In this document: positions 1 through 7,949 of the stretch, one piece after another
Numbering within the stretch: position 1 is the first letter of the stretch
Layout of the letters: the number at the start of each line of letters is the position of its first letter
NCBI GenBank assembly: GCA_020073705.1
Contig: JAIQES010000006.1
Span: 38,466 to 102,465 of the forward strand
DNA length: 64,000 bases
Direction of reading: 5' to 3'
Source of the DNA: Terriglobia bacterium
GTDB taxonomy: Bacteria; Acidobacteriota; Terriglobia; Acidiferrales; UBA7541
Made by a program: the position numbers and the translations under genes
Notes under the pieces: model-generated
The model's database searches: none
The model's input: the letters and a program-made list of their open reading frames with translations, nothing else
What the model was told of the DNA's origin: nothing

Positions 1-101
1 GCCCAGCAACTCTGGCAGCGTCTGCCATTCGTGGTGTCATTTCAGATCCCAGGGAGTTTTTGCAAGATGCCTGGGCATCTGCAAGAGGGGAGGAGGCATG
101 A
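1..101 (+). CDS. LeuC-like dehydratase large subunit, C-terminal fragment (cut by window edge)
   Basis: Reading in the frame that starts at base 3 gives about 32 codons ending in TGA at 99-101. The peptide contains PATLAASAIRGVISDPREFL, which matches the conserved C-terminal end of isopropylmalate dehydratase / homoaconitase large subunits (typically SPATAAASAI.G.ITDPRE). The stop overlaps the ATG of the following small-subunit gene (ATGA), the usual arrangement for translationally coupled leuC-leuD. It is therefore the end of a first, apparently normal large subunit; its iron-sulfur cysteines lie outside the window. The enzyme family dehydrates and rehydrates 2- or 3-hydroxy di- and tricarboxylic acids. 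The exact substrate is unknown. Confidence 0.8.
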   Translation, partial: PATLAASAIRGVISDPREFLQDAWASARGEEA

Positions 102-604
102 AGACGATAATTCAAGGTAAGGCTTTCAAGTTCGGGGACAATATCAACTCTGACGTCATCATCCCGGGCCAGTATCTCATTTATATTGATGCGGAGCGCC
201 TCAGTCAACATGCTTTTGAAGTGCTCGGAGATGACTTCCCAGCCAAACTGCGCAATTATCAAATTCTAGTCGCAGGTCGGAATTTCGGGTGTGGGAGCGC
301 ACGAGAACAGGCGGCGACAGCGATTCGGGGGCTCGGCATCAACGCCGTCGTAGCTTCCTCGTTTTCGCGCACCTTCTATCGCAATGCCATTAATGACGGC
401 CTTCCCATCATTGAGTGCCCCGATCTCCATGCTGCAGTTGAGGAGGGTGACGATCTTCGCATTGATCTAGCCCAAGCGTTGATCTTTCACCGGGACCGGC
501 ATTATTCCTTCCCAAAACTTCCCGACTCTGTCCGCGGGATTCTTGAAATGGGTGGCCTCGCCGCGTACTTGAAGACGCAGTTGACCTCTCCGCCTAGGCC
601 TTGA
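98..604 (+). CDS. LeuD-like 3-isopropylmalate dehydratase small subunit (copy 1)
   Basis: A 168-residue swivel-domain subunit of the aconitase superfamily. It has the N-terminal FGDNINSDVIIPG segment (residues 12-24) and the substrate-loop motif AGRNFGCGSAREQA, close to the canonical GCGSSREHA, followed by FSRTFYRNAINDGLPIIE. Length is normal for the short archaeal-type LeuD/HACN small subunits. It overlaps the stop of the upstream large-subunit fragment by 4 nt, so the two chains are probably made together and form one heteromeric dehydratase. It converges with the second, divergent large subunit 27 nt downstream. Leucine biosynthesis is possible, but the surrounding transporter, regulator and cyclodeaminase genes favour a catabolic role. 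Confidence 0.85.
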   Translation: MKTIIQGKAFKFGDNINSDVIIPGQYLIYIDAERLSQHAFEVLGDDFPAKLRNYQILVAGRNFGCGSAREQAATAIRGLGINAVVASSFSRTFYRNAINDGLPIIECPDLHAAVEEGDDLRIDLAQALIFHRDRHYSFPKLPDSVRGILEMGGLAAYLKTQLTSPPRP

Positions 605-631
605 ACGGAGATATGGCCTTCGCCCGTGCAG

Positions 632-1894
632 CTAGCTCGCTTGTCTTGGATCCGTGATCTGACCTGTTAATGCTGAGACCGCCACAGTTGTAGCGGATGC
701 GAGGTAAAGCCGGGCCTTGGGATGTCCATTGCGACCGGGGAAGTTCCGCGGCTGTGTTGAAATCATCGCTTCTCCTTCTCCCATTGCCCCCATGTTCACA
801 GCTTGGTTGGAACCGGCGCCCGGGGGAAAAACGTTCGCGCCTGCAAGTATAAACGTCTCAATCAGTCCTTCCCGCAATGCTTCCAGATAGATGCCACGCG
901 TTGCAGGGACGACTTGCATCCGAACGCTCTGATGGACTTTCTGGCCTTTTAGCCATTTTCCTAATACGCGCAGGTCTTCTAGGCGCCCACCAGTACTTCC
1001 ACCAACCTCTGCGATATTGATAGGAATCCCGGCCACGTCCTCGACTGGTTTCACGTTGCCTATCGTCGGGGGGCATGCCACCAGGGGCCCGATTTTGCTC
1101 ACGTCAAATTCGACTTCATTTTCATAGGTGACGTCAGGATCGTTTTGAAACAGATCGAATTTTTTGAAGGAAGAGTGCGCTCTAGCATATGCGATCGTCT
1201 TTTCATCGGGATTGATAAAGCCGGTTTTAGCCCCCAAATCGATTGACATCAGAGGAAATAACATCCGATCCTCGATGGAAAGCGCCTCGATAAAAGGCCC
1301 CGTGAACTCCAGCGTTTTGTATACGGCTCCGTCCTCGCCCATGAACCCAACCAAGTGCTGCGCGACATCCCTTGGGCTGACTCCCTTGCCCAAAACTCCA
1401 TGCAAAAGCACCTTGATGGTTTGCGGAACACGGAACCAAGCTCGACAGTATCCAAATCCCAATCCGACCATCGAATTGTTTCCAACGCCGGTGGAAAAAA
1501 GCCCTAGCGCGCCGTAGATGGTAGAGTGGGAGTCGCAACCAATGATGATTTGCCCAGGTGCCCACAGGCCCTGCTCCAAGACCACATGATGCAGGCTGCC
1601 AGACCCACAGTCGAAGACCTTCTGGATCCCATGCCGGGCAGCAAATCGTCGCGCATCAACCAGAGTCTCAGCTGCCTCTTGAGTTGCCGGCGAAATATTG
1701 TGGTCAAAAACGAATACGATTCGCGACGGATCCGCGATTGTGCCTCCCCCCAATTCGTCACGGAACACCCGAGAGACAAGACTCGAACTCAGGTCGTGCA
1801 TCACCATCAAATCGATCTTAGCGATGACTATGTCACCGGGAACGACCTGTTTCTTTCCACTCGCTTTCGCCAGAATTTTCTCGATCATGTTCAT
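632..1894 (-). CDS. Divergent LeuC/aconitase-family large subunit lacking Fe-S cysteines (copy 2)
   Basis: A 420-residue protein that aligns over its length with archaeal-type LeuC/homoaconitase large subunits. It has the GCDSHSTIYGALG segment, KVHQSVRMQVVPATRGIYLEALREG-like text (about 319-345) and a C-terminal ITDPRQ. The start is the ATG whose ATGA overlaps the stop of the upstream M24 gene; an in-frame ATG 33 nt earlier (1927) is less likely. The three positions that hold the [4Fe-4S] cysteines in the family are Ser300 (GGSTGG instead of GSCTN), Ala360 and Asn363 (PPGAGSN instead of PPGCGPC). The usual STSNRNF also reads STQPRNF. It therefore cannot bind the classical aconitase cluster. 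It is last in a run leuD-like, OCD, M24, M24, leuC-like. The substrate is unknown. Confidence 0.8.
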   Translation of the reverse strand: MNMIEKILAKASGKKQVVPGDIVIAKIDLMVMHDLSSSLVSRVFRDELGGGTIADPSRIVFVFDHNISPATQEAAETLVDARRFAARHGIQKVFDCGSGSLHHVVLEQGLWAPGQIIIGCDSHSTIYGALGLFSTGVGNNSMVGLGFGYCRAWFRVPQTIKVLLHGVLGKGVSPRDVAQHLVGFMGEDGAVYKTLEFTGPFIEALSIEDRMLFPLMSIDLGAKTGFINPDEKTIAYARAHSSFKKFDLFQNDPDVTYENEVEFDVSKIGPLVACPPTIGNVKPVEDVAGIPINIAEVGGSTGGRLEDLRVLGKWLKGQKVHQSVRMQVVPATRGIYLEALREGLIETFILAGANVFPPGAGSNQAVNMGAMGEGEAMISTQPRNFPGRNGHPKARLYLASATTVAVSALTGQITDPRQAS

Positions 1895-2898
1895 AGCAGT
1901 TCTGCCCCGTTCTCTCCGAGCCGGCATGTGTCTCCATAAAACAATCGGGTTCCATTAATTGGCACTTCAACATCAGCGGAAAAGATCAAGCCCTCACTAA
2001 GCGCTGCGGCAGTGGTAGATTCGTACGGATACGAACCGGAGATGTTCCTTAGGCACACTTGCGCCGGGCTTACCTTCTCCCGCCCCAATTTTCTTAAGAC
2101 TTCCTCAAACCGTTCTCGCGCCTGTTTGACACTAGGGGCCGCTGCTTGGGTTCTTGCCAGACGCACCCAGTAGCCTCGATACTCCGCAGCGACAACAACC
2201 GAAAAAACATCCGTCAACTCAGTGCCTCGTGCCGGTGCTGGCGTGGTATTCCCGTCGCTGAACAGCAACAACAGGTCCTCAATGCCGGCCCTGCGAAAGG
2301 CACGCTCGAGCCTTCCCGCCAGCGTAAAATCAGTCTTTGCTGGTCCTCGTGGCAACTCCGTCTCCAGAATTCGACGTACCATTGAGGCACCGTTTCTCCA
2401 CATAGAAAGTTCATTGGGGTCCGAAGTCCGTTTGAGGCTGGGCTCTGCCGATATGTTCACCAGCGAAAGTCCCGAACCCGTCAAGGGGCCGTAGATCTGC
2501 TGCGGCAGGTGCTGGAGGTCTAGGATCCCAAGACGCTTCCACGAGTAGTCGGCGCACACATTCAGCAAGTTCTCAGACAGCTTGGGAGACGGCCGGATGT
2601 CGTCCAAGATCGTCACAGATCGAATCCAGGGATAGACTCTGGGAGACAGGGCGCAAAGCAGAATCGGAGGCCTTTCCCGGGGAACAATGAGCAGTGACCG
2701 GTTCCAGTAAGGCATAAAATTGGACAGGTACCGACCCCAGTTCGACCGCCAAATGTCGGTGTACACGACCAAGGCGGGAAGGTCGTGTGTTCCAAGTATC
2801 TGGCGGACTCGCTCGATCCTCATCCGAAAAACATCAGGAGGTAACTCCAGCTTATCCCAGGTGATCCAGCCTCGCTTCAAATCACACCTCTTTTTCAA
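1891..2898 (-). CDS. Degenerate M24 creatinase/prolidase-like protein (B)
   Basis: 335 residues with a creatinase N-terminal type domain (about 20-165; MRIERVRQILGTHDLPALVV, then a SLLIVPRERPPILLC strand) and a C-terminal pita-bread-like domain (about 170-330). The second half keeps the EL.MWRNGASMVRRIL helix, the FSDGNTTPAPARGTEL loop and the EGLIFSADVEVPI strand. The aspartate, histidine and glutamate positions that hold two metal ions in M24 peptidases are not conserved: GYWVRLART replaces GY.sDiTRT, no GHGIG motif is seen, and the EPG motif is absent. The start overlaps the preceding M24 gene by 17 nt and the stop overlaps the leuC-like start (ATGA), so the products are probably made in fixed ratio. 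It may be a metal-free hydrolase like creatinase, or a partner subunit of the other M24 protein. Confidence 0.7.
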   Translation of the reverse strand: MKKRCDLKRGWITWDKLELPPDVFRMRIERVRQILGTHDLPALVVYTDIWRSNWGRYLSNFMPYWNRSLLIVPRERPPILLCALSPRVYPWIRSVTILDDIRPSPKLSENLLNVCADYSWKRLGILDLQHLPQQIYGPLTGSGLSLVNISAEPSLKRTSDPNELSMWRNGASMVRRILETELPRGPAKTDFTLAGRLERAFRRAGIEDLLLLFSDGNTTPAPARGTELTDVFSVVVAAEYRGYWVRLARTQAAAPSVKQARERFEEVLRKLGREKVSPAQVCLRNISGSYPYESTTAAALSEGLIFSADVEVPINGTRLFYGDTCRLGENGAELL

Positions 2899-3991
2899 AC
2901 AGTTTCTTCTCCGTGCGATTCAAGGAAATACAACCGTCGCCCGTAACAACCAGTGTGTCTCCGAACACCATGTACCCAGCGAGTGGAAGGTATGTATTCG
3001 GATGTGCGATCAGCACCATGTCCTTCTTCATGACATAGTTGACATCTTCAAGGATGTATGGATCTTCGTCTAAGTAAAGTCCCAGGCAATGTCCCCGTAC
3101 CCTGGTGTATTTAGAGCCCGTGTATTCCCCGAATCCGTGCTTGCGGAATACGTCGTTTTGCGCCCTGGCGAGGTCCGATGCTTTCACTCCTGGTTTCAGC
3201 AAATTCTGAGCGGCAAGTTGAGCTTCGGAAAAAATAGAAAAAGAACGCTTCTGTTCAGCCGACGGTGTGCCCAAAACGAGAGTCCTGCAAACCTGAGCGT
3301 AGTAACCATTTATTTGTGGGGTCAGTTCCGTAATAACTGAATCTCCGCGTTGAAACTCGCGCTCTGTCGGTGGTTTCATTCCGACGACCTCACGCCCACC
3401 TGACGCAATCAACATGAAGTTGTCTTCGGCGCCATTCATTTTTAAAAACGCTTCTACTTCGGCGACCAGTTCGTACTCTTTCATCCCCACCGCGACCGTT
3501 TCTGCAAAGCATTGGTAGCCAAGGTCCGCAAGCGCAGCCGCTTTCTTCAGGAGTTCAATTTCATCTACCGACTTAACCCTCCGCAATTCCTCCATTTCCC
3601 TGCTGGCCGAAACTGGGTCCTGACCGTTCACCTCCCGAATTGCTTGCACAAACCGTGCTTCCATCAATTCCAAACCGGCGACTGCACACACTCCGCCTGC
3701 GGCGCTTAGAAAGCCCTTTGTCAACCCGTTGGCAACTTCCGGGTCAAGAATAATACGCGCATCAGTGATCGCCGCTGCGGCTTCTAGATCCCATGGGTCC
3801 GACAGGAGAATGTTTATATCTCCCCTTCGAGAAACACCCACCACCGCGTGAGGACCCTGGAAATTCAAATTAACCAAGCTGCGAAAGTAGTCCTTCCGCC
3901 AACTATGCCCGTATAACAATAGAGCGTCCCACCCATGGTCCTCGATCATCGCCCTTATCTGACCGAGACGATTCTGGTTCAGCATGCGCAC
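2882..3991 (-). CDS. M24 creatinase-like protein (A) with altered metal site
   Basis: 369 residues. The creatinase N-terminal domain spans about 5-125 and the M24 catalytic fold about 140-360. Fold landmarks are clear: REMEELRRVKSVDEIELLKKA, GDSVITELTPQINGYYAQVCRT, GHCLGLYLDEDP and the closing FGDTLVVT strand. Of the five M24 metal ligands (D, D, H, E, E) only the histidine remains (His301). The others read Glu222, Gln233, His330 and Gly344. Creatinase is a known metal-independent member of the fold, so hydrolysis of a C-N bond without metal is possible. It lies 3 nt after the OCD-family gene and overlaps the second M24 gene, within a probable operon. Ectoine hydrolase (DoeA/EutD) is another M24 relative that occurs beside OCD-family genes. 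Confidence 0.8.
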   Translation of the reverse strand: MRMLNQNRLGQIRAMIEDHGWDALLLYGHSWRKDYFRSLVNLNFQGPHAVVGVSRRGDINILLSDPWDLEAAAAITDARIILDPEVANGLTKGFLSAAGGVCAVAGLELMEARFVQAIREVNGQDPVSASREMEELRRVKSVDEIELLKKAAALADLGYQCFAETVAVGMKEYELVAEVEAFLKMNGAEDNFMLIASGGREVVGMKPPTEREFQRGDSVITELTPQINGYYAQVCRTLVLGTPSAEQKRSFSIFSEAQLAAQNLLKPGVKASDLARAQNDVFRKHGFGEYTGSKYTRVRGHCLGLYLDEDPYILEDVNYVMKKDMVLIAHPNTYLPLAGYMVFGDTLVVTGDGCISLNRTEKKLFEKEV

Positions 3992-3994
3992 CTC

Positions 3995-5071
3995 TTAAGG
4001 TGACACCGATTCGAGGAACCATTCCGTTGGCAATTCCCTTCCCAACCCCATCTCCCTCGCCCGGCGGAGTACCGAAGCTCCGACTCCCGCAAATTGCAAT
4101 CCTGCGCCCGTGTTATTGTTGAAGACCGTGATCTCCTCAGCGCTCATTCTTCCTGATATTTTTCCGGATATAAGATCCTGAATCTCTGCAATCTCCTCCC
4201 ACTTCTTGATCCCCTTTTGCGCAAGTTCCCAAATGTCGGGAGACTGATCTAGCCTTGCCACCTCTTTCGAATGCACCACATACAGATTGGCTCGTCGGAT
4301 TGTTTCGTCATCCAGTTCGCGCCGTTTGTTGCTGGCATCAGCCCCTCCGATTGAACAGATGTACACACCCTTCTCCACCCAGTGTCCGTCGAAGACAGGA
4401 TCCCAAGCGGCCGTTGCCGCCTGGATGATGTTGCTACCCTCCACTACTTCTCGAGACGAATTTGCCGCCCGTACCTTCCGTCCTAATCGGGCGCTCATCA
4501 TTTCACAAAACCCTCGGCAATGTTCCGTGTTGGGACTGTATACTTTCACGAGATCGAAATCCCACAAGCTGCAAAGAAATTCTATGTGGGCGCTAGCTTG
4601 CCACCCGCTTCCGAACAGCCCTAAAACTTTCGGTTTTTCCGGCGCAAGATATTTGGCTCCTACGCAGCTCATAGCCGCCACTCGCATTTTCTGAATCACG
4701 CCGTCAGGCATGATTGCGACCGGTTCGATACTTTCTGTGTCAAATAGAATCACCAACCCACAATACCGGTCTCCTGTCGCCACTGGGAGTAGTCGCCGCC
4801 TTTTATTTCCGGCCGTATAAGAAAAACCAGCCATATCGGACGTAATCCGCAACGCCCAAACTTTACTTTCCTGGCTCCCGCCTTCTTGCGATTTGAATCG
4901 GTAATTAAACCCCGGGTGGCGCTTGGACCCCACGGGAAGGTAGGTCTGCGACCGTGGGCGGTTGATGGCCTTTCCCTCAGCCAATTCACGGTAAATGCTT
5001 TCCGTTGCGGCAATAGCGTCTTGCGGTGTCAGTGCCTTTTCCACTTCTTCATTGGTCAACAGCAAGGTCAT
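3995..5071 (-). CDS. Ornithine cyclodeaminase / mu-crystallin family protein
   Basis: 358 residues with the OCD/mu-crystallin plan: an N-terminal substrate half starting MTLLLTNEEVEKALTPQDAI, a Rossmann NAD(P) site around VLGLFGSGWQASAHIEFLC (about residues 149-167), and a C-terminal tail with ISGRMSAEEITVFNNNTGAG. Family members deaminate ornithine, reduce cyclic ketimines or oxidise N-substituted amino acids. EutC of ectoine breakdown and the pyrroline-2-carboxylate reductases belong here. The start overlaps the stop of the upstream leuD-like gene (ATGA), and the M24 gene follows 3 nt after the stop. Placement with two M24 hydrolases suggests an imine or N-substituted amino acid intermediate. 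The specific reaction cannot be read from the sequence. Confidence 0.85.
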   Translation of the reverse strand: MTLLLTNEEVEKALTPQDAIAATESIYRELAEGKAINRPRSQTYLPVGSKRHPGFNYRFKSQEGGSQESKVWALRITSDMAGFSYTAGNKRRRLLPVATGDRYCGLVILFDTESIEPVAIMPDGVIQKMRVAAMSCVGAKYLAPEKPKVLGLFGSGWQASAHIEFLCSLWDFDLVKVYSPNTEHCRGFCEMMSARLGRKVRAANSSREVVEGSNIIQAATAAWDPVFDGHWVEKGVYICSIGGADASNKRRELDDETIRRANLYVVHSKEVARLDQSPDIWELAQKGIKKWEEIAEIQDLISGKISGRMSAEEITVFNNNTGAGLQFAGVGASVLRRAREMGLGRELPTEWFLESVSP

Positions 5072-5598
5072 CGAGTGGCATCCTGTTCAGAGGTAAAAAA
5101 GCGCGACCCCGATTTCAGCAAGGGGATCAACCCACCGGCTTTCAGCATGTCCAGAAGGAATCCAGTGGGAGCCCGGCCCTCGATTAGCTTCCCAGTCGTC
5201 AAGTTTTCCGCTATTCCCCTCTCCACATCCACGCGCAGCCGGTGCCCGGTCTCAACTGCCGCGTGAATACCGGGTACCTCAAGAATGGGCAAACCGATCT
5301 CGTGCCCGTTCCGGTAAAGTGTCCGCGAGAAGAATTCGGCTAGGACCACACTGATTCCAGTTGCCTTCAGGGCCTTGGGGGCAATCGCTCGTCCGGATGA
5401 ACAACCGAAATTCCTCCCTGCCACGATGATGTCACCTGGCTGCACGTTCTTCGGGAAATCGGGATTTGCCGCTTCTAGAACGTGTTTCACCATCTCGTTC
5501 ATGCCCCCTAACACAAGATGCGTCGGCGTAATCATGTCTGTAGGAATGTTGTGCCCGAATTTCCAGCAGTTTCCTTCGAAAATGAGTCCGGCATTCAT
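5068..5598 (-). CDS. Divergent LeuD-like dehydratase small subunit (copy 2)
   Basis: 176 residues of the aconitase swivel fold. It has FGHNIPTDMITPTHLV near the N-terminus and AGRNFGCSSGRAIAPKALK where normal LeuD has GCGSSREHAPIALK, then FSRTLYRNGHEIGLPILE. The glutamate and histidine of the REH motif are replaced (RAI), parallel to the loss of cluster cysteines in the copy-2 large subunit at the other end of this run. The two divergent chains probably belong together even though four genes lie between their positions. It is the first gene after the MFS transporter (81-nt gap). A GAGG sits about 9 nt before the ATG. Confidence 0.8.
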   Translation of the reverse strand: MNAGLIFEGNCWKFGHNIPTDMITPTHLVLGGMNEMVKHVLEAANPDFPKNVQPGDIIVAGRNFGCSSGRAIAPKALKATGISVVLAEFFSRTLYRNGHEIGLPILEVPGIHAAVETGHRLRVDVERGIAENLTTGKLIEGRAPTGFLLDMLKAGGLIPLLKSGSRFFTSEQDATR

Positions 5599-5679
5599 GG
5601 TAGTAGCCTCGATCCCGCAGTGACTTGTTTTAAACGCTCATCGTGGCAAACGGCAAAACCGCACTTCGACGGACAAATC

Positions 5680-6924
5680 TCATTGCGCAACAGACGGTAC
5701 CGGTTCACGAACTTCAGGCTTTCGCCCAATCGCTAGTAGCAGAAAAAATGCTGCGGCGGCCATTGCAAGATCAAACGCAAAGGACGAAAAATACGAACCC
5801 GTCCGATCATAAATCAGTCCGGAAACTAATGCTCCGGTGGACGTTCCCGCACCAAAGCACAGCATGAACCATCCAAGAATCGTTCCCACATCATCTATCC
5901 CAAAGTATTCGAAAGCGATCAAAGGCGGGGCATTGAAAACTCCCCCAAATCCCAGACCAAAAATTCCGGCAATCCAGAAGATCAGGTACGACCTCGGAGA
6001 AATGACGAGGAGGCCAACAATTCCAATTCCCAGGAAAACTACGCTCAGCAACATCGAAATCCGCGCCGAGAATTTGTCGGCCGCTGCTCCTCCAAGGACC
6101 TTTCCCAACGCGCTCATCCCCAGAAGGATACTCAATGCAAGCGCTGCCCGTCCCGGACTAATGCCACGACCCGTCAAGAACAATACAATATGCTGCTGAA
6201 TTCCCGTCATGGAATGCGCGGCGAAGACCAAGCTGATTCCAAACATCCAGAACAACCTCATTGCCCCTGCTCGTCCCCGCAAATGCGCACCTTTTGCCTT
6301 CCGCGCCTTGCTCACTGCCCGCTCTTCCCCAGATGTTCTCCAGACGATGACTAGGATCATTACAATTGGAACTGCCATACAGAAGGACAGAAATTCGAAA
6401 GCGTGCGAAGTTCCACGCGTACGAATCAATGTGCCAGAAATCAATGGCGCCAGAAAGCCCCCTAAGCCCACCCCGGCATTAATCGTGCCGACTGCCAAAC
6501 CACGTTGTTTTGAAAACAAAGGAGCGATGAGAAGCGACGTCGGCAGCAGAGAAACGGCGGCACTCCCTATTCCTAACATCAGACACGACCCGTAAAACTG
6601 TCGCAGGCCTTCGCTCCGGGACAATAGGACTAGGGAAGCTGCCACCGTGCATGCGCCCGCCAAAAGAACGTTCTTAGGACTGTACCGATCCACTAACCAC
6701 CCAATCGCAGGTCCTAGCCCGCCAATCAGCAGAAGCACGATCGCACCGCCCGCAGCTGCCTCCGCATGGGTCCACCCGAATTGCTTTGTAAGTGAGGGAT
6801 AGAAAACGGGAAGAGAAAACAAACCGAACGAAAAGGAAACCAGCAGAACAACAAAGGCCGTGACCAACATTGACCAACGGCGCAGTAACCCAAGCTTCGG
6901 CATGATCTCCGTGTGTCGCGGCAC
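5680..6924 (-). CDS. MFS transporter, oxalate/formate antiporter or monocarboxylate type
   Basis: 414 residues with about 12 predicted membrane helices and the MFS loop motif WLVDRYSPKNVLLAG between helices 2 and 3. The even hydrophobic pattern and the phrases FSFGLFSLPVFYPSLTKQFG and GTILGWFMLCFGAGTSTGAL resemble OxlT-like and monocarboxylate/H+ symporter members that carry organic anions. It is the first gene of the - strand catabolic run and is divergent from the GntR-type regulator, so it most likely imports the substrate of the cluster. An alternative start lies at the second ATG (MPKLG, 6903). Substrate specificity is not determinable here. Confidence 0.85.
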   Translation of the reverse strand: MPRHTEIMPKLGLLRRWSMLVTAFVVLLVSFSFGLFSLPVFYPSLTKQFGWTHAEAAAGGAIVLLLIGGLGPAIGWLVDRYSPKNVLLAGACTVAASLVLLSRSEGLRQFYGSCLMLGIGSAAVSLLPTSLLIAPLFSKQRGLAVGTINAGVGLGGFLAPLISGTLIRTRGTSHAFEFLSFCMAVPIVMILVIVWRTSGEERAVSKARKAKGAHLRGRAGAMRLFWMFGISLVFAAHSMTGIQQHIVLFLTGRGISPGRAALALSILLGMSALGKVLGGAAADKFSARISMLLSVVFLGIGIVGLLVISPRSYLIFWIAGIFGLGFGGVFNAPPLIAFEYFGIDDVGTILGWFMLCFGAGTSTGALVSGLIYDRTGSYFSSFAFDLAMAAAAFFLLLAIGRKPEVREPVPSVAQ

Positions 6925-7235
6925 GATTTACCCCCCGCTTCGCAGTTGCGGAACAGTAATTCTCTACTAAACGCCCTGAAGCATGTCGCGACTGCATCTT
7001 TCTGTCAAACGGATTCAAAGAATCCCTCGCGCGATCCAGCAATGTCAAGAAGAAAGTTATCCACTACTGTATCCAACTAATGAAGCCGCACAACAATTTC
7101 CAAGTACATTTCTCGGGCAAGTAGTGACGGGTGACAGAATTATGGAGCAAAGACAACCACGAAGTGCGATGGTTGACAATCATCTGACGTTGAGAAAGAC
7201 TTAGTCAGATCTCGTCGCTCACGAGACGTTGGCAT
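6925..7235. promoter_or_regulatory. Divergent intergenic region between MFS transporter and GntR regulator
   Basis: This 311-bp stretch without a gene must hold the promoters for the - strand transporter/catabolic run and for the + strand regulator. No open frame in it looks like a gene. The only clear structure is the 17-bp palindrome at 7168-7184, listed separately. AT content is higher than in the flanking genes, as expected for a promoter region. Confidence 0.6.
7168..7184. promoter_or_regulatory. Candidate GntR-family operator (17-bp palindrome)
   Basis: GATGGTTGACAATCATC is an imperfect palindrome centred on base 7176: half-sites GATG.TTG and CAA.CATC, with one mismatched pair. FCD-type GntR regulators bind short palindromes of this size, often with a TTG.CAA-like core. 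It lies 51 bp before the regulator gene and contains a TTGACA that could be a -35 box, so binding would repress at least the regulator promoter. No clear -10 box follows at the right distance. Confidence 0.5.
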
Positions 7236-7949
7236 ATGGGTTTCCCGATGAAGAAAACCAGAGGCACTCTCCAACAGAGGGCCTATCAGCGAATCAAAGA
7301 GTACATCTTGAACAGCGATTTCTATCCCGGTCAGCATATCCGTCACGTGGAAGTGAGTCGTGCCCTGGGGATGAGTCGTACTCCGGCGCGGGAAGCGATG
7401 CAGCGGCTGGTGGAGGAGGGATTGGTCAATCACCTCCCGAACCGGGGATACTTTGTGAATGAGATGACGGTCCGAGAAGCCGAGGAACTCTACGAATTAC
7501 GCGAAATCCTGGAAGTGTTCTGCGTTCAGCAAGCGATTGATAAGAGCACAAACAAGCAATTGCGGGAGCTTCGGCAGCTCCTGGATGTGTATAAGGACGC
7601 GACGAACGGTCGCGTTACGCGTCACACTCTGCTTGTGGACCGCGATTTTCATTTTAAGATTGCACAACTGGCAGGCAATGAAACGGTGTATAAACTCTTA
7701 GTAAGTGTCCTGGAAAAAGTCATCATGAAGCGCAATATAGAGCGCATTGCTCCCCTGGACGCAAAAACAGGATTCAAAAGGCACGCAATGATCCTGAAAG
7801 CGATCGAAAGGCGGGACAAGCGTCAGGCTGTTCAACAAATTCGTGAGCATATACGTCAAGGAAAAATGCGAGTCTTGGAACAAGTGAACCGGAAGAACGA
7901 ATTCCGGCTCGGGAGAGCAGCGGACGGTGTGCGTGGTTTCCTGGTTTAG
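7236..7949 (+). CDS. GntR-family transcriptional regulator, FCD (FadR-like) subfamily
   Basis: 237 residues. An N-terminal winged helix-turn-helix (about 10-75) contains YPGQHIRHVEVSRALGMSRT and PAREAMQRLVEEGLV. A C-terminal all-helical FCD ligand-binding domain (about 80-215) includes DRDFHFKIAQLAGN and later histidines that normally bind a metal plus an organic acid. Such regulators usually sit beside the catabolic genes they control and respond to a pathway carboxylate. This one is divergent from the MFS transporter and the dehydratase/M24/OCD run. No Shine-Dalgarno is visible before the ATG; an in-frame ATG four codons later is an alternative. Confidence 0.9.
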   Translation: MGFPMKKTRGTLQQRAYQRIKEYILNSDFYPGQHIRHVEVSRALGMSRTPAREAMQRLVEEGLVNHLPNRGYFVNEMTVREAEELYELREILEVFCVQQAIDKSTNKQLRELRQLLDVYKDATNGRVTRHTLLVDRDFHFKIAQLAGNETVYKLLVSVLEKVIMKRNIERIAPLDAKTGFKRHAMILKAIERRDKRQAVQQIREHIRQGKMRVLEQVNRKNEFRLGRAADGVRGFLV

